Below, piece by piece: positions 8,654-17,526 of a DNA stretch of 64,000 nucleotides. Positions within the stretch are counted from its first letter, which is position 1. Every line of letters begins with the position of its first letter. Below the pieces are notes generated by a model. The model did no database searches, was not told the DNA's origin, and worked only from the letters and a program-made list of their open reading frames with translations. Source of the stretch: Ruficoccus amylovorans (GTDB lineage Bacteria; Verrucomicrobiota; Verrucomicrobiia; Opitutales; Cerasicoccaceae); NCBI RefSeq assembly GCF_014230085.1, contig NZ_JACHVB010000014.1, positions 62,001-126,000 of the forward strand, in the 5' to 3' direction. Position numbers and translations under genes: made by a program.

Positions 8654-10162
8654 ATGTCCAAAGACCAATATATTATCGCCCTGGACCAGGGCACGACCAG
8701 CTCCCGCTCCATTGTTTTCGACCACAACGGCCATGTCGTGGCGGTCGCACAAAAGGAGTTTCGCCAAATCTACCCCAAGCCGGGCTGGGTCGAGCACGAC
8801 CCGATGGAGATCTGGTCCAGCCAGAGCGCAACGGCGGCCGAGGCGATTTCGCGGGCGGACCTGACCACCGACTGCATCGCTGGAGTCGGGGTGACGAATC
8901 AGCGCGAAACCACCATCGTCTGGGACAAGGACAGCGGGCGGCCCGTTTACAACGCCATCGTCTGGCAGGACCGCCGCACGGCGGACTACTGCCTCAAGCT
9001 GAAGGAAGAGGGGCTCGAACCGATGGTCACGGAAAAAACCGGCCTGCGCCTGGACCCGTATTTTTCGGGGACGAAGGTGCGCTGGATCCTGGAAAACGTC
9101 TCCGGCGCGCGCGCCAAGGCCGAGGCCGGGAAACTGCTTTTTGGAACGGTGGACAGCTGGTTGATCTGGCAGTTGACAGGGCGCAAGGTCCACGTCACCG
9201 ACGTAACCAATGCCAGCCGTACGCTGTTTTATAATCTGGAAAAGGACGATTGGGACGACGACCTGCTCAAGCTCTTCAACGTGCCCCGCTGCATGTTGCC
9301 CGAGATCCGCTCCAGTTCCGAAGTTTATGGTGAGGTCCAAAAGAACCTCTATCCCGGCGGCGCGTCCATCTCGGGCATCGCCGGTGACCAGCACGCCGCT
9401 CTCTTCGGGCAGGCGTGCTTCAGCCCCGGTATGGCCAAAAACACCTACGGCACCGGTTGCTTCCTGCTCATGAACATGGGCGACAAGCCCGTGCGCTCGA
9501 AGAACAACCTGCTCACCACGGTGGCCTGGCGCATCGGGGGAAAGACCGAGTACGCGCTGGAAGGTTCGGTCTTCATCGGTGGGGCGGTCGTGCAGTGGAT
9601 TCGCGACGAGGTGCAGCTCGTGCGCACCGCGCAGGAGCTGGACTGGCTCGCCTCCACCGTCAAGGACGCCGGCGGCCTCTTCCTCGTGCCCGCCTTCGCC
9701 GGACTCGGTGCCCCGCACTGGGACCCGTACGCCCGGGGCGCGGCCCTTGGCATCACCCGTGGCACCAATCGTGCCCACATTTGCCGGGCGGCCCTGGAGT
9801 CGATCGCCTTCCAAAGCGCGGACCTGCTCTCGGCCATGGAAAAAGACAGCGGGCTCAAGCTCAAGGAACTGCGCGTGGACGGTGGGGCTTGCCGCAGCGA
9901 CCCGCTTTTGCAGTTCCAGGCGGACTTGCTCCGCACGTCCGTCGTGCGGCCCAAGTGCATTGAAACGACCGCTCTGGGAGCGGCTTACCTGGCCGGGCTC
10001 GCGGTCGGCTTCTGGGAGAGCCGCGACGCGATCACCGAGCGCTGGGAGATGCAGCAGGAGTTCAAACCCGAGCGCTGCGACGAGGAAATGGCCCAACTGC
10101 GCAAGGGCTGGGACAAGGCCCTCGAACGTGCCAAGAACTGGGAGGAAGCTGAGGCGGAATAA
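8654..10162 (+). CDS. glpK: Glycerol kinase
   Basis: The 502-aa FGGY-family kinase phosphorylates glycerol to sn-glycerol-3-phosphate, trapping it in the cytoplasm. The N-terminal ATPase block is [19 protein letters not shown], and the family motifs [11 protein letters not shown] and GVTNQRET are intact. [12 protein letters not shown] and the C-terminal [19 protein letters not shown] follow. Length and motif order match GlpK rather than other FGGY kinases such as xylulokinase. It follows glpF by 92 bp and precedes glpD by 62 bp, both on the same strand. The 92-bp leader is pyrimidine/A-rich, poor in G and lacks a Shine-Dalgarno motif. Confidence 0.97.
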   Translation: MSKDQYIIALDQGTTSSRSIVFDHNGHVVAVAQKEFRQIYPKPGWVEHDPMEIWSSQSATAAEAISRADLTTDCIAGVGVTNQRETTIVWDKDSGRPVYNAIVWQDRRTADYCLKLKEEGLEPMVTEKTGLRLDPYFSGTKVRWILENVSGARAKAEAGKLLFGTVDSWLIWQLTGRKVHVTDVTNASRTLFYNLEKDDWDDDLLKLFNVPRCMLPEIRSSSEVYGEVQKNLYPGGASISGIAGDQHAALFGQACFSPGMAKNTYGTGCFLLMNMGDKPVRSKNNLLTTVAWRIGGKTEYALEGSVFIGGAVVQWIRDEVQLVRTAQELDWLASTVKDAGGLFLVPAFAGLGAPHWDPYARGAALGITRGTNRAHICRAALESIAFQSADLLSAMEKDSGLKLKELRVDGGACRSDPLLQFQADLLRTSVVRPKCIETTALGAAYLAGLAVGFWESRDAITERWEMQQEFKPERCDEEMAQLRKGWDKALERAKNWEEAEAE

Positions 10163-10224
10163 GCCCGTCCCGGCTCCACCGCTTAACGCGCCAACCACTT
10201 AACGACAGAAGAAAGACATTATCT

Positions 10225-11781
10225 ATGAAACGCTCAACCTCTCTCGACCGGGCCCAGTCCGCGGACAAGCCCTTTGACGTCATTATCATCGGGGGCGGTG
10301 CCTCCGGCCTGGGGGCGGCAGTCGATGCCGCCTCGCGCGGACACAGCGTCGCGCTCTTCGAGCAGGCGGACTTCGCCAAGGGCACTTCCAGCCGTTCGAC
10401 CAAGCTGGTGCATGGCGGCGTGCGCTACCTCCAGCAGGGCAACGTCTCCCTCGTGCTCGAAGCCCTGCGCGAACGTGGCCGCCTGACCCAGAACGCCCCT
10501 CATCTGGTGCGTTCGCAGGCGTTTGTCATTCCGAACTACTCCTGGTGGGAAGGCCCCTTCTATGGCATCGGCATGAAGGTCTATGACCAACTCGCCGGTC
10601 GCCTCGGATTAGCCCCTTCGCACCACCTCAGCCGCAAGGAAACCATCGAGCAGATTCCGACGGTGGAGCAGGAGAGTCTCGTCGGCGGCGTCATTTACCA
10701 CGATGGGCAGTTCGACGACTCGCGCCTCGCCGTGAACCTCGCGCAGACCGCCGAGGCGCTTGGCGCGGCCATGCTTAACTATTGCCGTTGCGTCGGGCTG
10801 GTGAAGGAAAATGATGTCGTCGCCGGTGTCGAGGTTGTGGACCAGGAGACCGGTAAGCAGTTCACTGTGCGCGGGAAAACCGTCATCAACGCGACGGGCG
10901 TCTTCGCCGACGACCTGCGCCAGATGGACGACCCGAAGGCCAAGGAAATTATCGCCGTGAGCCAAGGTATCCACATCGTGTTGCCCAAGCGCTTCCTGCC
11001 GGGTGATGCCGCCATCATGATCCCAAAGACGGCGGACGGGCGCGTGCTCTTTGCCGTGCCGTGGCATGACCGCGTGGTCGTCGGCACGACGGATACGCCG
11101 CTGCACCAGCATAGCCTGGAGCCGCGCGCGTTGGAAGAGGAACGCGAGTTTGTCTTCACCCACGCGTGCAAGTACCTGAGCACCGACCCCACGCCGGACG
11201 ACGTGTTGAGTATTTTCGCCGGGTTGCGCCCGCTGGTCAAAGCTGGAGACGGCACGGACACGGCGGCGCTCTCGCGCGACCACAGCATCATCATCAGCGG
11301 TAGCGGTCTCATCACCCTGACCGGCGGCAAATGGACCACCTACCGCAAGATGGCCGAGGACGTCATCGACCAGGCGCAGACACTGGGCGGGCTGGCGGAC
11401 CGCCGCTGCGAGACCGAGGAAATGCACATTCATGGCTGGACCCGCGCCACCTCGGACAAGCCGAACCTCGCCCTCTATGGCTCGGATGCGCTCAAGATTG
11501 AGGACTTGATGAAGGAAAATCCTGCGCTGAAGGAGCCGCTGCACGCCGACCTGCCCTATCAGAGGGGAGAAGTCGTCTGGCAGGTGCGGGAGGAAATGGC
11601 CCGTACGGTGGAAGACGTGCTCGCCCGGCGTACACGTTCGCTCCTGCTCAACGCCCGCGTCTCGATCGAGGTCGCCCCGGTGGTGGCCGCGCTCATGGCG
11701 AAGGAACTGGGCAAGGACGAGGCCTGGGAAAAGGCCCAGGTGGAAGCCTACACCGAACTGGCCAAGGGCTACATCTTCTAA
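10225..11781 (+). CDS. glpD: Aerobic glycerol-3-phosphate dehydrogenase (FAD)
   Basis: This 518-aa membrane-associated flavoenzyme oxidises glycerol-3-phosphate to dihydroxyacetone phosphate and passes electrons to quinone. The FAD-binding dinucleotide fold is at the start (DVIIIGGGASGLGAAVDAAS), followed by the GlpD/GlpA motifs GTSSRSTKLVHGGVRYLQ and TGVFADDLRQMDD. LFAVPWHDRVVVGTTDTPL and the ISGSGLITLTGGKWTTYRKMAEDVID block are also present. A C-terminal helical cap of about 130 residues is as expected for GlpD. It completes the glycerol catabolic set. A strong hairpin follows 42 bp after the stop codon. Confidence 0.96.
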   Translation: MKRSTSLDRAQSADKPFDVIIIGGGASGLGAAVDAASRGHSVALFEQADFAKGTSSRSTKLVHGGVRYLQQGNVSLVLEALRERGRLTQNAPHLVRSQAFVIPNYSWWEGPFYGIGMKVYDQLAGRLGLAPSHHLSRKETIEQIPTVEQESLVGGVIYHDGQFDDSRLAVNLAQTAEALGAAMLNYCRCVGLVKENDVVAGVEVVDQETGKQFTVRGKTVINATGVFADDLRQMDDPKAKEIIAVSQGIHIVLPKRFLPGDAAIMIPKTADGRVLFAVPWHDRVVVGTTDTPLHQHSLEPRALEEEREFVFTHACKYLSTDPTPDDVLSIFAGLRPLVKAGDGTDTAALSRDHSIIISGSGLITLTGGKWTTYRKMAEDVIDQAQTLGGLADRRCETEEMHIHGWTRATSDKPNLALYGSDALKIEDLMKENPALKEPLHADLPYQRGEVVWQVREEMARTVEDVLARRTRSLLLNARVSIEVAPVVAALMAKELGKDEAWEKAQVEAYTELAKGYIF

Positions 11782-11823
11782 GCCCGGCCGAGTTGGCTCA
11801 GTTCCAACCTTTGAGTCCTCCTT

Positions 11824-11866
11824 CCGGGGTTGCTGATATTCGCGTCATAGAAAGCAGCAACCCCGG
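11824..11866 (+). terminator. 12-bp perfect hairpin after glpD
   Basis: CCGGGGTTGCTG (11824-11835) and CAGCAACCCCGG (11855-11866) pair perfectly around a 19-nt loop. No T run follows, so this is a transcript-stabilising or factor-assisted end rather than a classical intrinsic terminator. Confidence 0.5.
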
Positions 11867-11940
11867 ATACGGGGCACTCTGGTAGCGTTAAGTTCAATTT
11901 AACCCCGCTGGAATATTCAGACGGGGGCAGAAAAACCTCT

Positions 11941-12082
11941 GGGCACTTTGGTTAACCTCCCGGAAGCGAGACGAGAGCACTTCAGGTTTTGCGCAAGGAA
12001 ACTTCGCACGCAGCACAAAACCAAAAGTCTCTCACCTCAATGGCGTACAATCATCGCCGATGGGAGGTTAACCGAAGTGCCC
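11941..12082. repeat. 142-nt element bounded by 21-bp inverted repeats
   Basis: The arms 11941-11961 and 12062-12082 are inverted copies with a single mismatch; they begin GGGCACTTTGGTTAACC on the left. Inside are two smaller hairpins: GGTTTTG/CAAAACC (11985-12022) and GGCG/CGCC (12042-12058). A partial direct copy of the arm, GGGCACTCTGGT, is at 11872-11883. No transposase and no clear target-site duplication are present. It could be a MITE-like remnant or a structured RNA. A 63-codon open frame that starts inside is not credible. Confidence 0.55.
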
Positions 12083-12122
12083 TTGGGGGGCTTTTAGAGT
12101 GTTTTAAAAATACTGTAGCCAT

Positions 12123-12201
12123 AATGGCTAAATGGCCAATTGCTAATTGTTGGATGCGGAACGTAGGAAATAACAATTAACCAATTAATCATTTAGCCAT
12201 T
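12123..12201. repeat. Intergenic palindromic repeat, copy 1
   Basis: The outer arms AATGGCTAAATG (12123-12134) and CATTTAGCCATT (12190-12201) are perfect complements; inner arms TAATTGTT (12144-12151) and AACAATTA (12172-12179) are also perfect. The loop contains GGATGCGGAACGTAGG. A second copy with a closely related loop, in reverse orientation, is at 40573-40652. Confidence 0.65.
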
Positions 12202-12378
12202 CGGCCTTTTGCCGCATAGGGGGTGACGGCCTTCATGGCCCAGTACAGCCACGCTCCGGGGTAGCCGCCTTTTTGGCGGCGTAGGGGCGAAGCCCCTCAA
12301 CGTCCCATGCGGCCACGCACAGGAGCCTTTCTGGCTCCGTAGGGGCGCAGCCCCTCAACGTCCCGTGCGGCCACGCAC
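12202..12378 (-). repeat. Three tandem ~58-bp structured repeat units at the 3' end of dnaE
   Basis: Two close units (12264-12320 and 12322-12378) and one degenerate unit (about 12202-12256) are arranged head to tail. Each has a hairpin followed by an AGGGGCG/AGCCCCT stem and the sequence GCGGCCACGCAC. The first hairpin changes sequence but keeps its pairing between units (gccgcc/ggcggc against ggagcc/ggctcc). The last unit runs into the dnaE stop codon, so dnaE mRNA would end in these structures. Confidence 0.7.
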
Positions 12379-15300
12379 TATTTTTTGGAGCGTTCCCACT
12401 TGGGGCGTTCGGGCTCGCGGAGGGGGCGGGAGTCGAGCTCGATGCGGCGGACGGCGGGGTGCTTTTTGAGCTTCTCGTAAAGCTGGGGCACGAGCTTACA
12501 GGCTACGTAGTCGGGGCTCTCGAAGTAGAGCGCCTCGTCTTCGTTGACCATGACAGCCAGCCGCAGCTTCGTGCCGCCGCTCTCGTTGGTATCCACCAGT
12601 TCGCGCAGAAAGCGGGCGAGGTCGGCCAGCGGAGCGTCTTCGGTGCCGGTGTAAAGGGTGGCGGCGGTGACGTAGGCGGCGGCGGATTCGGCGGACATGG
12701 CTCCGATGTAGTTGGCGTTGAGCCGGGTCTCGCCGCGCTCCTCGTCGTAGCGGATCTCGCCCTCGACGAGCACGATCTTGCCGTCTTCGGCCAGGTTCTG
12801 CGCGTACTTTTCAAAGGCGTCCGGGAAGGCGTTGATCTGGTAGTAGGCCTTACGGGTGGCCAGGGTGAAAAAGGCCCACGGGCGGTTGTCCTTACGGGTG
12901 AGGCGCTTGTTGATGTTGAGCGCCACGCCGCAGAGGCGGAAGCTCTGGCGGTCGCACAGCTTGAGGTCCTCGCCGGGGATGAGGTTGTTGATAATGTCGT
13001 CGAGGCCGTGGAACTCGTTCATCGGGTGCCCGGAGACGTAGAAGCCCAGCAGTTCCTTTTCGTACTGGAGTTTTTCGGCCATGGGCATGGGCGGGCCGTC
13101 GGTGCGGATGGCACTGTGGCCGGGACCGGAATCGTCCGCGCCGTCGCTGTCGTCCATGAGCATGTCAAACATGTTGGCCTGGCCGGCCTCGCGGTCACGG
13201 GCGAGGTCGGCCACCTCGTTGATGACCTGCTCGACGGCGGCGAGCAGGTGCCCGCGGTCCACGCCGCAGTAGTCGAAGGCTCCGGTCTTGACCAGACACT
13301 CGACCACGCGGCGGTTGACGGCGGCATCGGCGGTGCGGGTGATAAAGTCGTGGAAATCGGTGAAGGGGCCGTTTTTGTCGCGTTCGGCCAGGATGATGCG
13401 GGCGGCGGCGTCGCCCACGCCTTTGATCGCGGCCAGGCCGAAGCGGATGCTCCAGGCGGCCTCGTCGCCCTTGTGCTCGTCCTTGACCGGGGTGAACATG
13501 AGACGCGACTCGTTGATGTCGGGGCCGAGCACCTCGATGTTGAGGTTTTCGCACTCCTCGATGAAGTGGGAAACCTTGTCCGCGTTACCCAGCTCGGAGG
13601 AGAGCACGGCGGCCATGAACTGGCACGGGAAGTTCGCCTTCAGGTAAGCCGTGCGGTAGCTGAGCATGGCATAGGCGGCGGAGTGCGATTTGTTGAAACC
13701 GTACTGCGCGAACTTCTCCAGAATGGCGAAAATTTCCTCGGCCTTGCGACGGTCGATGTTGTTGGTCTCCTTCGCGCCGGTGATGAAGATTTCCTTCTGG
13801 GCATCCATGACCTCCTTGATCTTTTTGCCCATGGCGCGCCGGAGAATGTCGGCGCCACCGAGCGTGTACCCGGCGATGATCTGCGCGGACTGCATGACCT
13901 GCTCCTGATAGACGAGCACACCGTAGGTTTCCTCGACCAGTTCCTTGAGGAGCGGGTGGGGGACCTGCATGGTCGAGGGATCTTTTTTGCCCTTGATGTA
14001 CTGCGGGATAAACTGCATCGGGCCGGGACGGTAGAGGGCGATAAGCGCCACAATCTCGTCGATGCTGCTGGTCTCAAGCTGGCGGCAAAGCGCCTGCATC
14101 CCGCCGGACTCAAGCTGGAAGACGCCGACGGTCTTGGCGTCCTTCAGAAGCTGGAAGGTGGCCGGGTCCTCCAGGCTGACCTTTTCGATGTCAAAGTCCT
14201 CCTGGCCGGGCAACTGGCGGACGTTCTCCTGGGCGTCGGAAATGACGGTCAGGGTCTTCAGGCCGAGGAAGTCCATCTTGAGTAGGCCGAGGTCCTCGCT
14301 GGGGCCCTTGGGGTACTGCGTGGTGAGGTCGCCTTCCTGCAGGGTGACGGGGATCAGGTTCGTGATCGGCTGGTCGGCGATGATGACCCCGCAGGCGTGC
14401 TTGCCGGTGTTGCGGGTCATGCCCTCGATCACCTTGCCCTCCTCGATGATGCGCTTGGCGATGGGGTTGTGCTTGATCTCGCTCTGGAGTTCGCCGGACT
14501 TGGCCACGGCGTCGTCGAGGGAGATGTTCAGCTCGTCCGGGATCATCTTGGCCAGCTTGTCGCCCTCGGCGAAGGTCAGGTCGTTGATGCGGGCCAGGTC
14601 GCGCACGATCATCTTGGCCCCGAAGGTGCCGAAGGTGATGATGTTGGCCACGCGGTCACGGCCGTACTTGTCGCGCACGTAGTTGACCACGTCGTCGCGG
14701 CGGCGCATGCAGAAGTCCACGTCAAAGTCCGGCGGCGAGACGCGCTCCAGGTTGAGCATGCGCTCGAAGAGCAGGCCGAAGCGGAAGGGGTCGATGTCGG
14801 TGATTTTTAACACGTAGGCGACCATGCAGCCGGCGCCCGAACCGCGGCCCGGTCCGACCGGGATGCCCCGGTCGCGCGCCCACTTGATAAAGTCCCACAC
14901 GATGAGGAAGTAGTCCACGAAGCCGGTGCCCGTGATGATGGCCAGCTCGTAGTCGAGTTGGTCGCAAAGCTTGAGCGCCTCGGCGTGCTTGTCGGCGTCG
15001 CCGTCGAGCTGTTTGCCCAGTTCCTCCAGTTGGTGGACCTCGTCGTAGTTCACGCCGTAGCGCTCCTGAAGACCCTGCTTGCACAGGTGGAAAAGGTAGA
15101 GGCCGTTGCTGCGGAATTTTTCCCGCGCATCCTCGTCGAGCGCGATGGTTTCCTTGCCCTCGCGGGTGAGAACGGTGTTCTTGCGCTCGACGTAGATGTC
15201 GAGCACGCGGTCGAAGTTCGCCGGGTCGGGCTGGTAGCTGAGTTCGGCGGGCTTCTCGTAAACCGGGTAGTGGTCCTCGCCGAAGGGCAGCTTCACGTCG

Positions 15301-16130
15301 CACATCTCGGCCACGGCGGTGGTATTGGTGAGCGAGTCGGGGCGTTCCTTGAAGACGCGCTCCATTTCTTCCCGGCTTTTCAGGTAAAACTGCTGCGAAC
15401 CGTAGCGCAGGCGATTTTCCTCAGAGAGGCGCGAGCCGGTCTGGATGCACAGCAGCGAATCGTGTGGCTGGTGGTCGGAGGCGTTGACGTAGTGCACGTC
15501 GTTGGTGCACACGACTTTGAGGTCGAACTCAGTGGCGAGCTTGAGCAGGTCGGGGATGATGGCCTGCTGCTCCTTGAGCCCGTGGTCCATCAGCTCGATG
15601 ATGAAAAACTCCTTCCCGAACATGTCCACGAACTTCCCGCACGCCTGGCGGGCCGACTCGTAGTCCCCGGCCATGAGAAACTGCGGGATGACCGCCGCCA
15701 GGCACCCGCTGAACGCGATCAGCCCCTCGCGGTGGTTGTAGAGATCGGTCAGGCTGACGCGCGGGTTACGGTAAAACCCCTCCGTGTGCCCCTTGGAGAC
15801 GAGGCGGGTCAGGTTCTGGTAACCCTGGAAATTCCGGGCCAGCAGGCCCATGTGGTAGCTTTTCTGTTTGGCGCGCTCTTCGTTGGTAGCGCCGAGGTGG
15901 TCGTCGTAAACGAGGTAGATTTCGCAGCCCAGCAGGGGCTTGATGCCGTATTTCTTGGCCTGTTTGAAGAAGCTCGCCAGCCCGAAAAGCACCCCGTGGT
16001 CGGTGATGGAAAGGGCCTTCATGCCCAGCTCCTCGGCCCGCTGGCACAGGCGGTCAACGCGGCTGCACCCGTCGAGCAGGCTGTAGTCGGTGTGGACGTG
16101 GAGATGGACGAATTCTTTATCTTTGCACAT
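12378..16130 (-). CDS. dnaE: DNA polymerase III alpha subunit
   Basis: The 1250-aa replicative polymerase is of the DnaE type. The N-terminal PHP domain starts with [13 protein letters not shown]. The catalytic block [12 protein letters not shown] places the metal-binding aspartates at about residues 470 and 472, and the third is in MDFLGLKTL. Further family motifs are [27 protein letters not shown] and [11 protein letters not shown]. The thumb/fingers end is followed by a helix-hairpin-helix region and an OB fold ([14 protein letters not shown]). It is longer than the 1160 aa of E. coli DnaE because of insertions in the middle and a charged C-terminus. It copies both strands as part of the holoenzyme. 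It is convergent with glpD, and its stop codon abuts the tandem repeats. ATG 16130 gives the canonical start [17 protein letters not shown]. Confidence 0.97.
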   Translation of the reverse strand: MCKDKEFVHLHVHTDYSLLDGCSRVDRLCQRAEELGMKALSITDHGVLFGLASFFKQAKKYGIKPLLGCEIYLVYDDHLGATNEERAKQKSYHMGLLARNFQGYQNLTRLVSKGHTEGFYRNPRVSLTDLYNHREGLIAFSGCLAAVIPQFLMAGDYESARQACGKFVDMFGKEFFIIELMDHGLKEQQAIIPDLLKLATEFDLKVVCTNDVHYVNASDHQPHDSLLCIQTGSRLSEENRLRYGSQQFYLKSREEMERVFKERPDSLTNTTAVAEMCDVKLPFGEDHYPVYEKPAELSYQPDPANFDRVLDIYVERKNTVLTREGKETIALDEDAREKFRSNGLYLFHLCKQGLQERYGVNYDEVHQLEELGKQLDGDADKHAEALKLCDQLDYELAIITGTGFVDYFLIVWDFIKWARDRGIPVGPGRGSGAGCMVAYVLKITDIDPFRFGLLFERMLNLERVSPPDFDVDFCMRRRDDVVNYVRDKYGRDRVANIITFGTFGAKMIVRDLARINDLTFAEGDKLAKMIPDELNISLDDAVAKSGELQSEIKHNPIAKRIIEEGKVIEGMTRNTGKHACGVIIADQPITNLIPVTLQEGDLTTQYPKGPSEDLGLLKMDFLGLKTLTVISDAQENVRQLPGQEDFDIEKVSLEDPATFQLLKDAKTVGVFQLESGGMQALCRQLETSSIDEIVALIALYRPGPMQFIPQYIKGKKDPSTMQVPHPLLKELVEETYGVLVYQEQVMQSAQIIAGYTLGGADILRRAMGKKIKEVMDAQKEIFITGAKETNNIDRRKAEEIFAILEKFAQYGFNKSHSAAYAMLSYRTAYLKANFPCQFMAAVLSSELGNADKVSHFIEECENLNIEVLGPDINESRLMFTPVKDEHKGDEAAWSIRFGLAAIKGVGDAAARIILAERDKNGPFTDFHDFITRTADAAVNRRVVECLVKTGAFDYCGVDRGHLLAAVEQVINEVADLARDREAGQANMFDMLMDDSDGADDSGPGHSAIRTDGPPMPMAEKLQYEKELLGFYVSGHPMNEFHGLDDIINNLIPGEDLKLCDRQSFRLCGVALNINKRLTRKDNRPWAFFTLATRKAYYQINAFPDAFEKYAQNLAEDGKIVLVEGEIRYDEERGETRLNANYIGAMSAESAAAYVTAATLYTGTEDAPLADLARFLRELVDTNESGGTKLRLAVMVNEDEALYFESPDYVACKLVPQLYEKLKKHPAVRRIELDSRPLREPERPKWERSKK

Positions 16131-16276
16131 GCGGCTCGCTTTTCTACGGGGAAACCGCCACTTTACCTCCGCCTCCCACCGCTTTTCAAGCCCCGGTCAA
16201 CAGAAGTTGTTCGCCGGGTTATTCGCACCGGGAGGAGGAGAATGGCAAATCGGGTAAATTAGGTGTGATAAAAACC

Positions 16277-16306
16277 TTGACGCCCCGGTGCGAAAGGGTC
16301 TTTATC
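16277..16306 (+). promoter_or_regulatory. Probable rpsU promoter
   Basis: TTGACG (16277-16282), an 18-nt spacer and TTTATC (16301-16306) lie 36 bp before the rpsU ATG. The leader that would result is AT-rich and has no Shine-Dalgarno motif. Confidence 0.5.
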
Positions 16307-16342
16307 TCCGCTTTTCCCGAAAACGAATTTTAATCAATCCAC

Positions 16343-16543
16343 ATGCCCGTAGAAGTCAGAATCCGCAAAGGCGAGACCATGGAGAAGGCTCTCCGCCGCC
16401 TCAAGAAGAAGCTGGACCGCGAAGGTATCATCCGCGACGTCCGTGCCAACCGCTATTTCGAGAAGCCCTCGGAGGTGAAGCGCCGCAAGAACAAGGCTTC
16501 GGCGTTCAGCAACATGCTGCGCCAGCGCTACGAGAATCAGTAA
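16343..16543 (+). CDS. rpsU: 30S ribosomal protein bS21
   Basis: The 66-aa, very basic protein starts with MPVEVRIRKGETMEKALRRLKKK and contains the family segment RYFEKPSEVKRRKNKAS. bS21 sits on the platform of the small ribosomal subunit near the anti-Shine-Dalgarno end of 16S rRNA. The gene stands alone between divergent dnaE and a convergent glycosyltransferase, with its own promoter and a good intrinsic terminator. Its leader (ATCAATCCAC before the ATG) lacks a Shine-Dalgarno sequence, like most genes here. Confidence 0.97.
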   Translation: MPVEVRIRKGETMEKALRRLKKKLDREGIIRDVRANRYFEKPSEVKRRKNKASAFSNMLRQRYENQ

Positions 16544-16584
16544 GCTTTTTATCAGTTCTACCGGCCAGTCCGGTTGAGAGTTTG

Positions 16585-16613
16585 AACCCGGTCCCTGGTG
16601 GGCCGGGTTTTTT
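16585..16613 (+). terminator. Intrinsic terminator after rpsU
   Basis: AACCCGGTC (16585-16593) pairs with GGCCGGGTT (16601-16609) with one G-U pair and a 7-nt loop, followed by a T run to 16613. Confidence 0.85.
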
Positions 16614-16689
16614 CGGTGTCCGGTTGGGGCCGTTGGAGCAGCAATCTGTCAGTCTCGGGACCGGGGCAGCTGACCCCCGGAAAAATTTC

Positions 16690-17475
16690 TCAAGCAGGGC
16701 CCCGGCCAAGCAGACGCTTCAGGCGGGTGCGCAGGGCGAGTTTGGTTTTCAGGCGGGGGAGGCATTTCTTCGCGGTCAATGGCCCGGTCATCGCGGTGCG
16801 CATGTGGAGGATTTTCGCCTGCCCGAGCAATCCCTGCCGGCGCATTTCATCCTCCATCCAGGGGCGGACATTATAGACGGTATTGGGGATCGGGGTCAGG
16901 CGCAAGGCCGTGGCCTCCGGTCGCCCGGACTCCAGGATGTGGTTGAAAAAATGCTGATCGCCGAAGTGCCCGGCCCACATGTCGGCATCATCATGCTCGC
17001 AGATGAGGTCTTGCAGGAGCTTCAGGAAGGCCTCGCAGGCCGGAGAACGGCGGTAGGCGAAGACGCCGGTATTGTAGTGCGCGCCCCCGCTGAGCGATTT
17101 TAACTCCCAACTCTGGTTCCAGTCCACATCGCAGTCCTTGGCGATGCATATATCCGCCTCCTCCAGCAGCGAGAACAGCTCCCAGAGCGGGGCCTGTACA
17201 AAGGCGTCGGTGTCGAGAAAGAGCGTCTGCTCGAAGGGGCTGAGCAACAGGCTGCGGGCCTTGAGCTTGTGCGCGTTGGCCGTGCCGTCCTCAAGGTGAA
17301 TGAGGGTGGAAAAGGGCTTGGGCCGCTCGGTGGTCAACTCGGTGCACAGGGCGATGGGCAGGCCCGGCATGTATTTGCTGACCTGCCGGGCGTTGTAGAT
17401 CGCCTCCCGCAGGAAGGCGTCCTTGCCGGTAGCGACAAACAGGCACCCGCGCTGCTGGCTCTCACTTGCTGACAT
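16690..17475 (-). CDS. GT-A fold glycosyltransferase-like protein
   Basis: The 261-aa cytoplasmic protein opens with a nucleotide-sugar transferase-like strand (GCLFVATGKDAFLREAIYNARQV) and has a DxD-type metal/nucleotide motif in TLFLDTDAFVQAPLWELF. SGGAHYNTGVFAYRRS and GDQHFFNHIL, further along, are typical of GT8/GT77-like enzymes that build short glycans. The donor and acceptor cannot be read. It is the third gene of a leftward cluster, 51 bp after a GT4 enzyme, which itself follows a six-hairpin glycosidase-like gene. I infer that the three act on one saccharide. The C-terminus is strongly basic (RLKTKLALRTRLKRLLGRG), which may allow contact with the membrane surface. Confidence 0.72.
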   Translation of the reverse strand: MSASESQQRGCLFVATGKDAFLREAIYNARQVSKYMPGLPIALCTELTTERPKPFSTLIHLEDGTANAHKLKARSLLLSPFEQTLFLDTDAFVQAPLWELFSLLEEADICIAKDCDVDWNQSWELKSLSGGAHYNTGVFAYRRSPACEAFLKLLQDLICEHDDADMWAGHFGDQHFFNHILESGRPEATALRLTPIPNTVYNVRPWMEDEMRRQGLLGQAKILHMRTAMTGPLTAKKCLPRLKTKLALRTRLKRLLGRGPA

Positions 17476-17526
17476 GATTAACAGAGAAGACCAGCGAGGC
17501 GAAAATAGCGAGGAACTTCTATCGGC

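Noticed and set aside
8609-10198. Antisense open frame of about 529 codons opposite glpK
   Set aside because: Shadow of the glycerol kinase gene with no recognisable motif.
11941-12082. Insertion sequence
   Set aside because: Inverted repeats are present but there is no transposase frame and no clear target duplication; the 63-codon frame inside (11989-12180) runs out through the arm and is not credible.
12202-12378. CRISPR array
   Set aside because: Only three units, directly tandem with no spacers of constant length, and no cas genes. Internal hairpins vary between units.
12459-14285. Antisense open frame of about 608 codons opposite dnaE
   Set aside because: Shadow frame; repetitive Val/Gly/Asp composition and no family match by eye.
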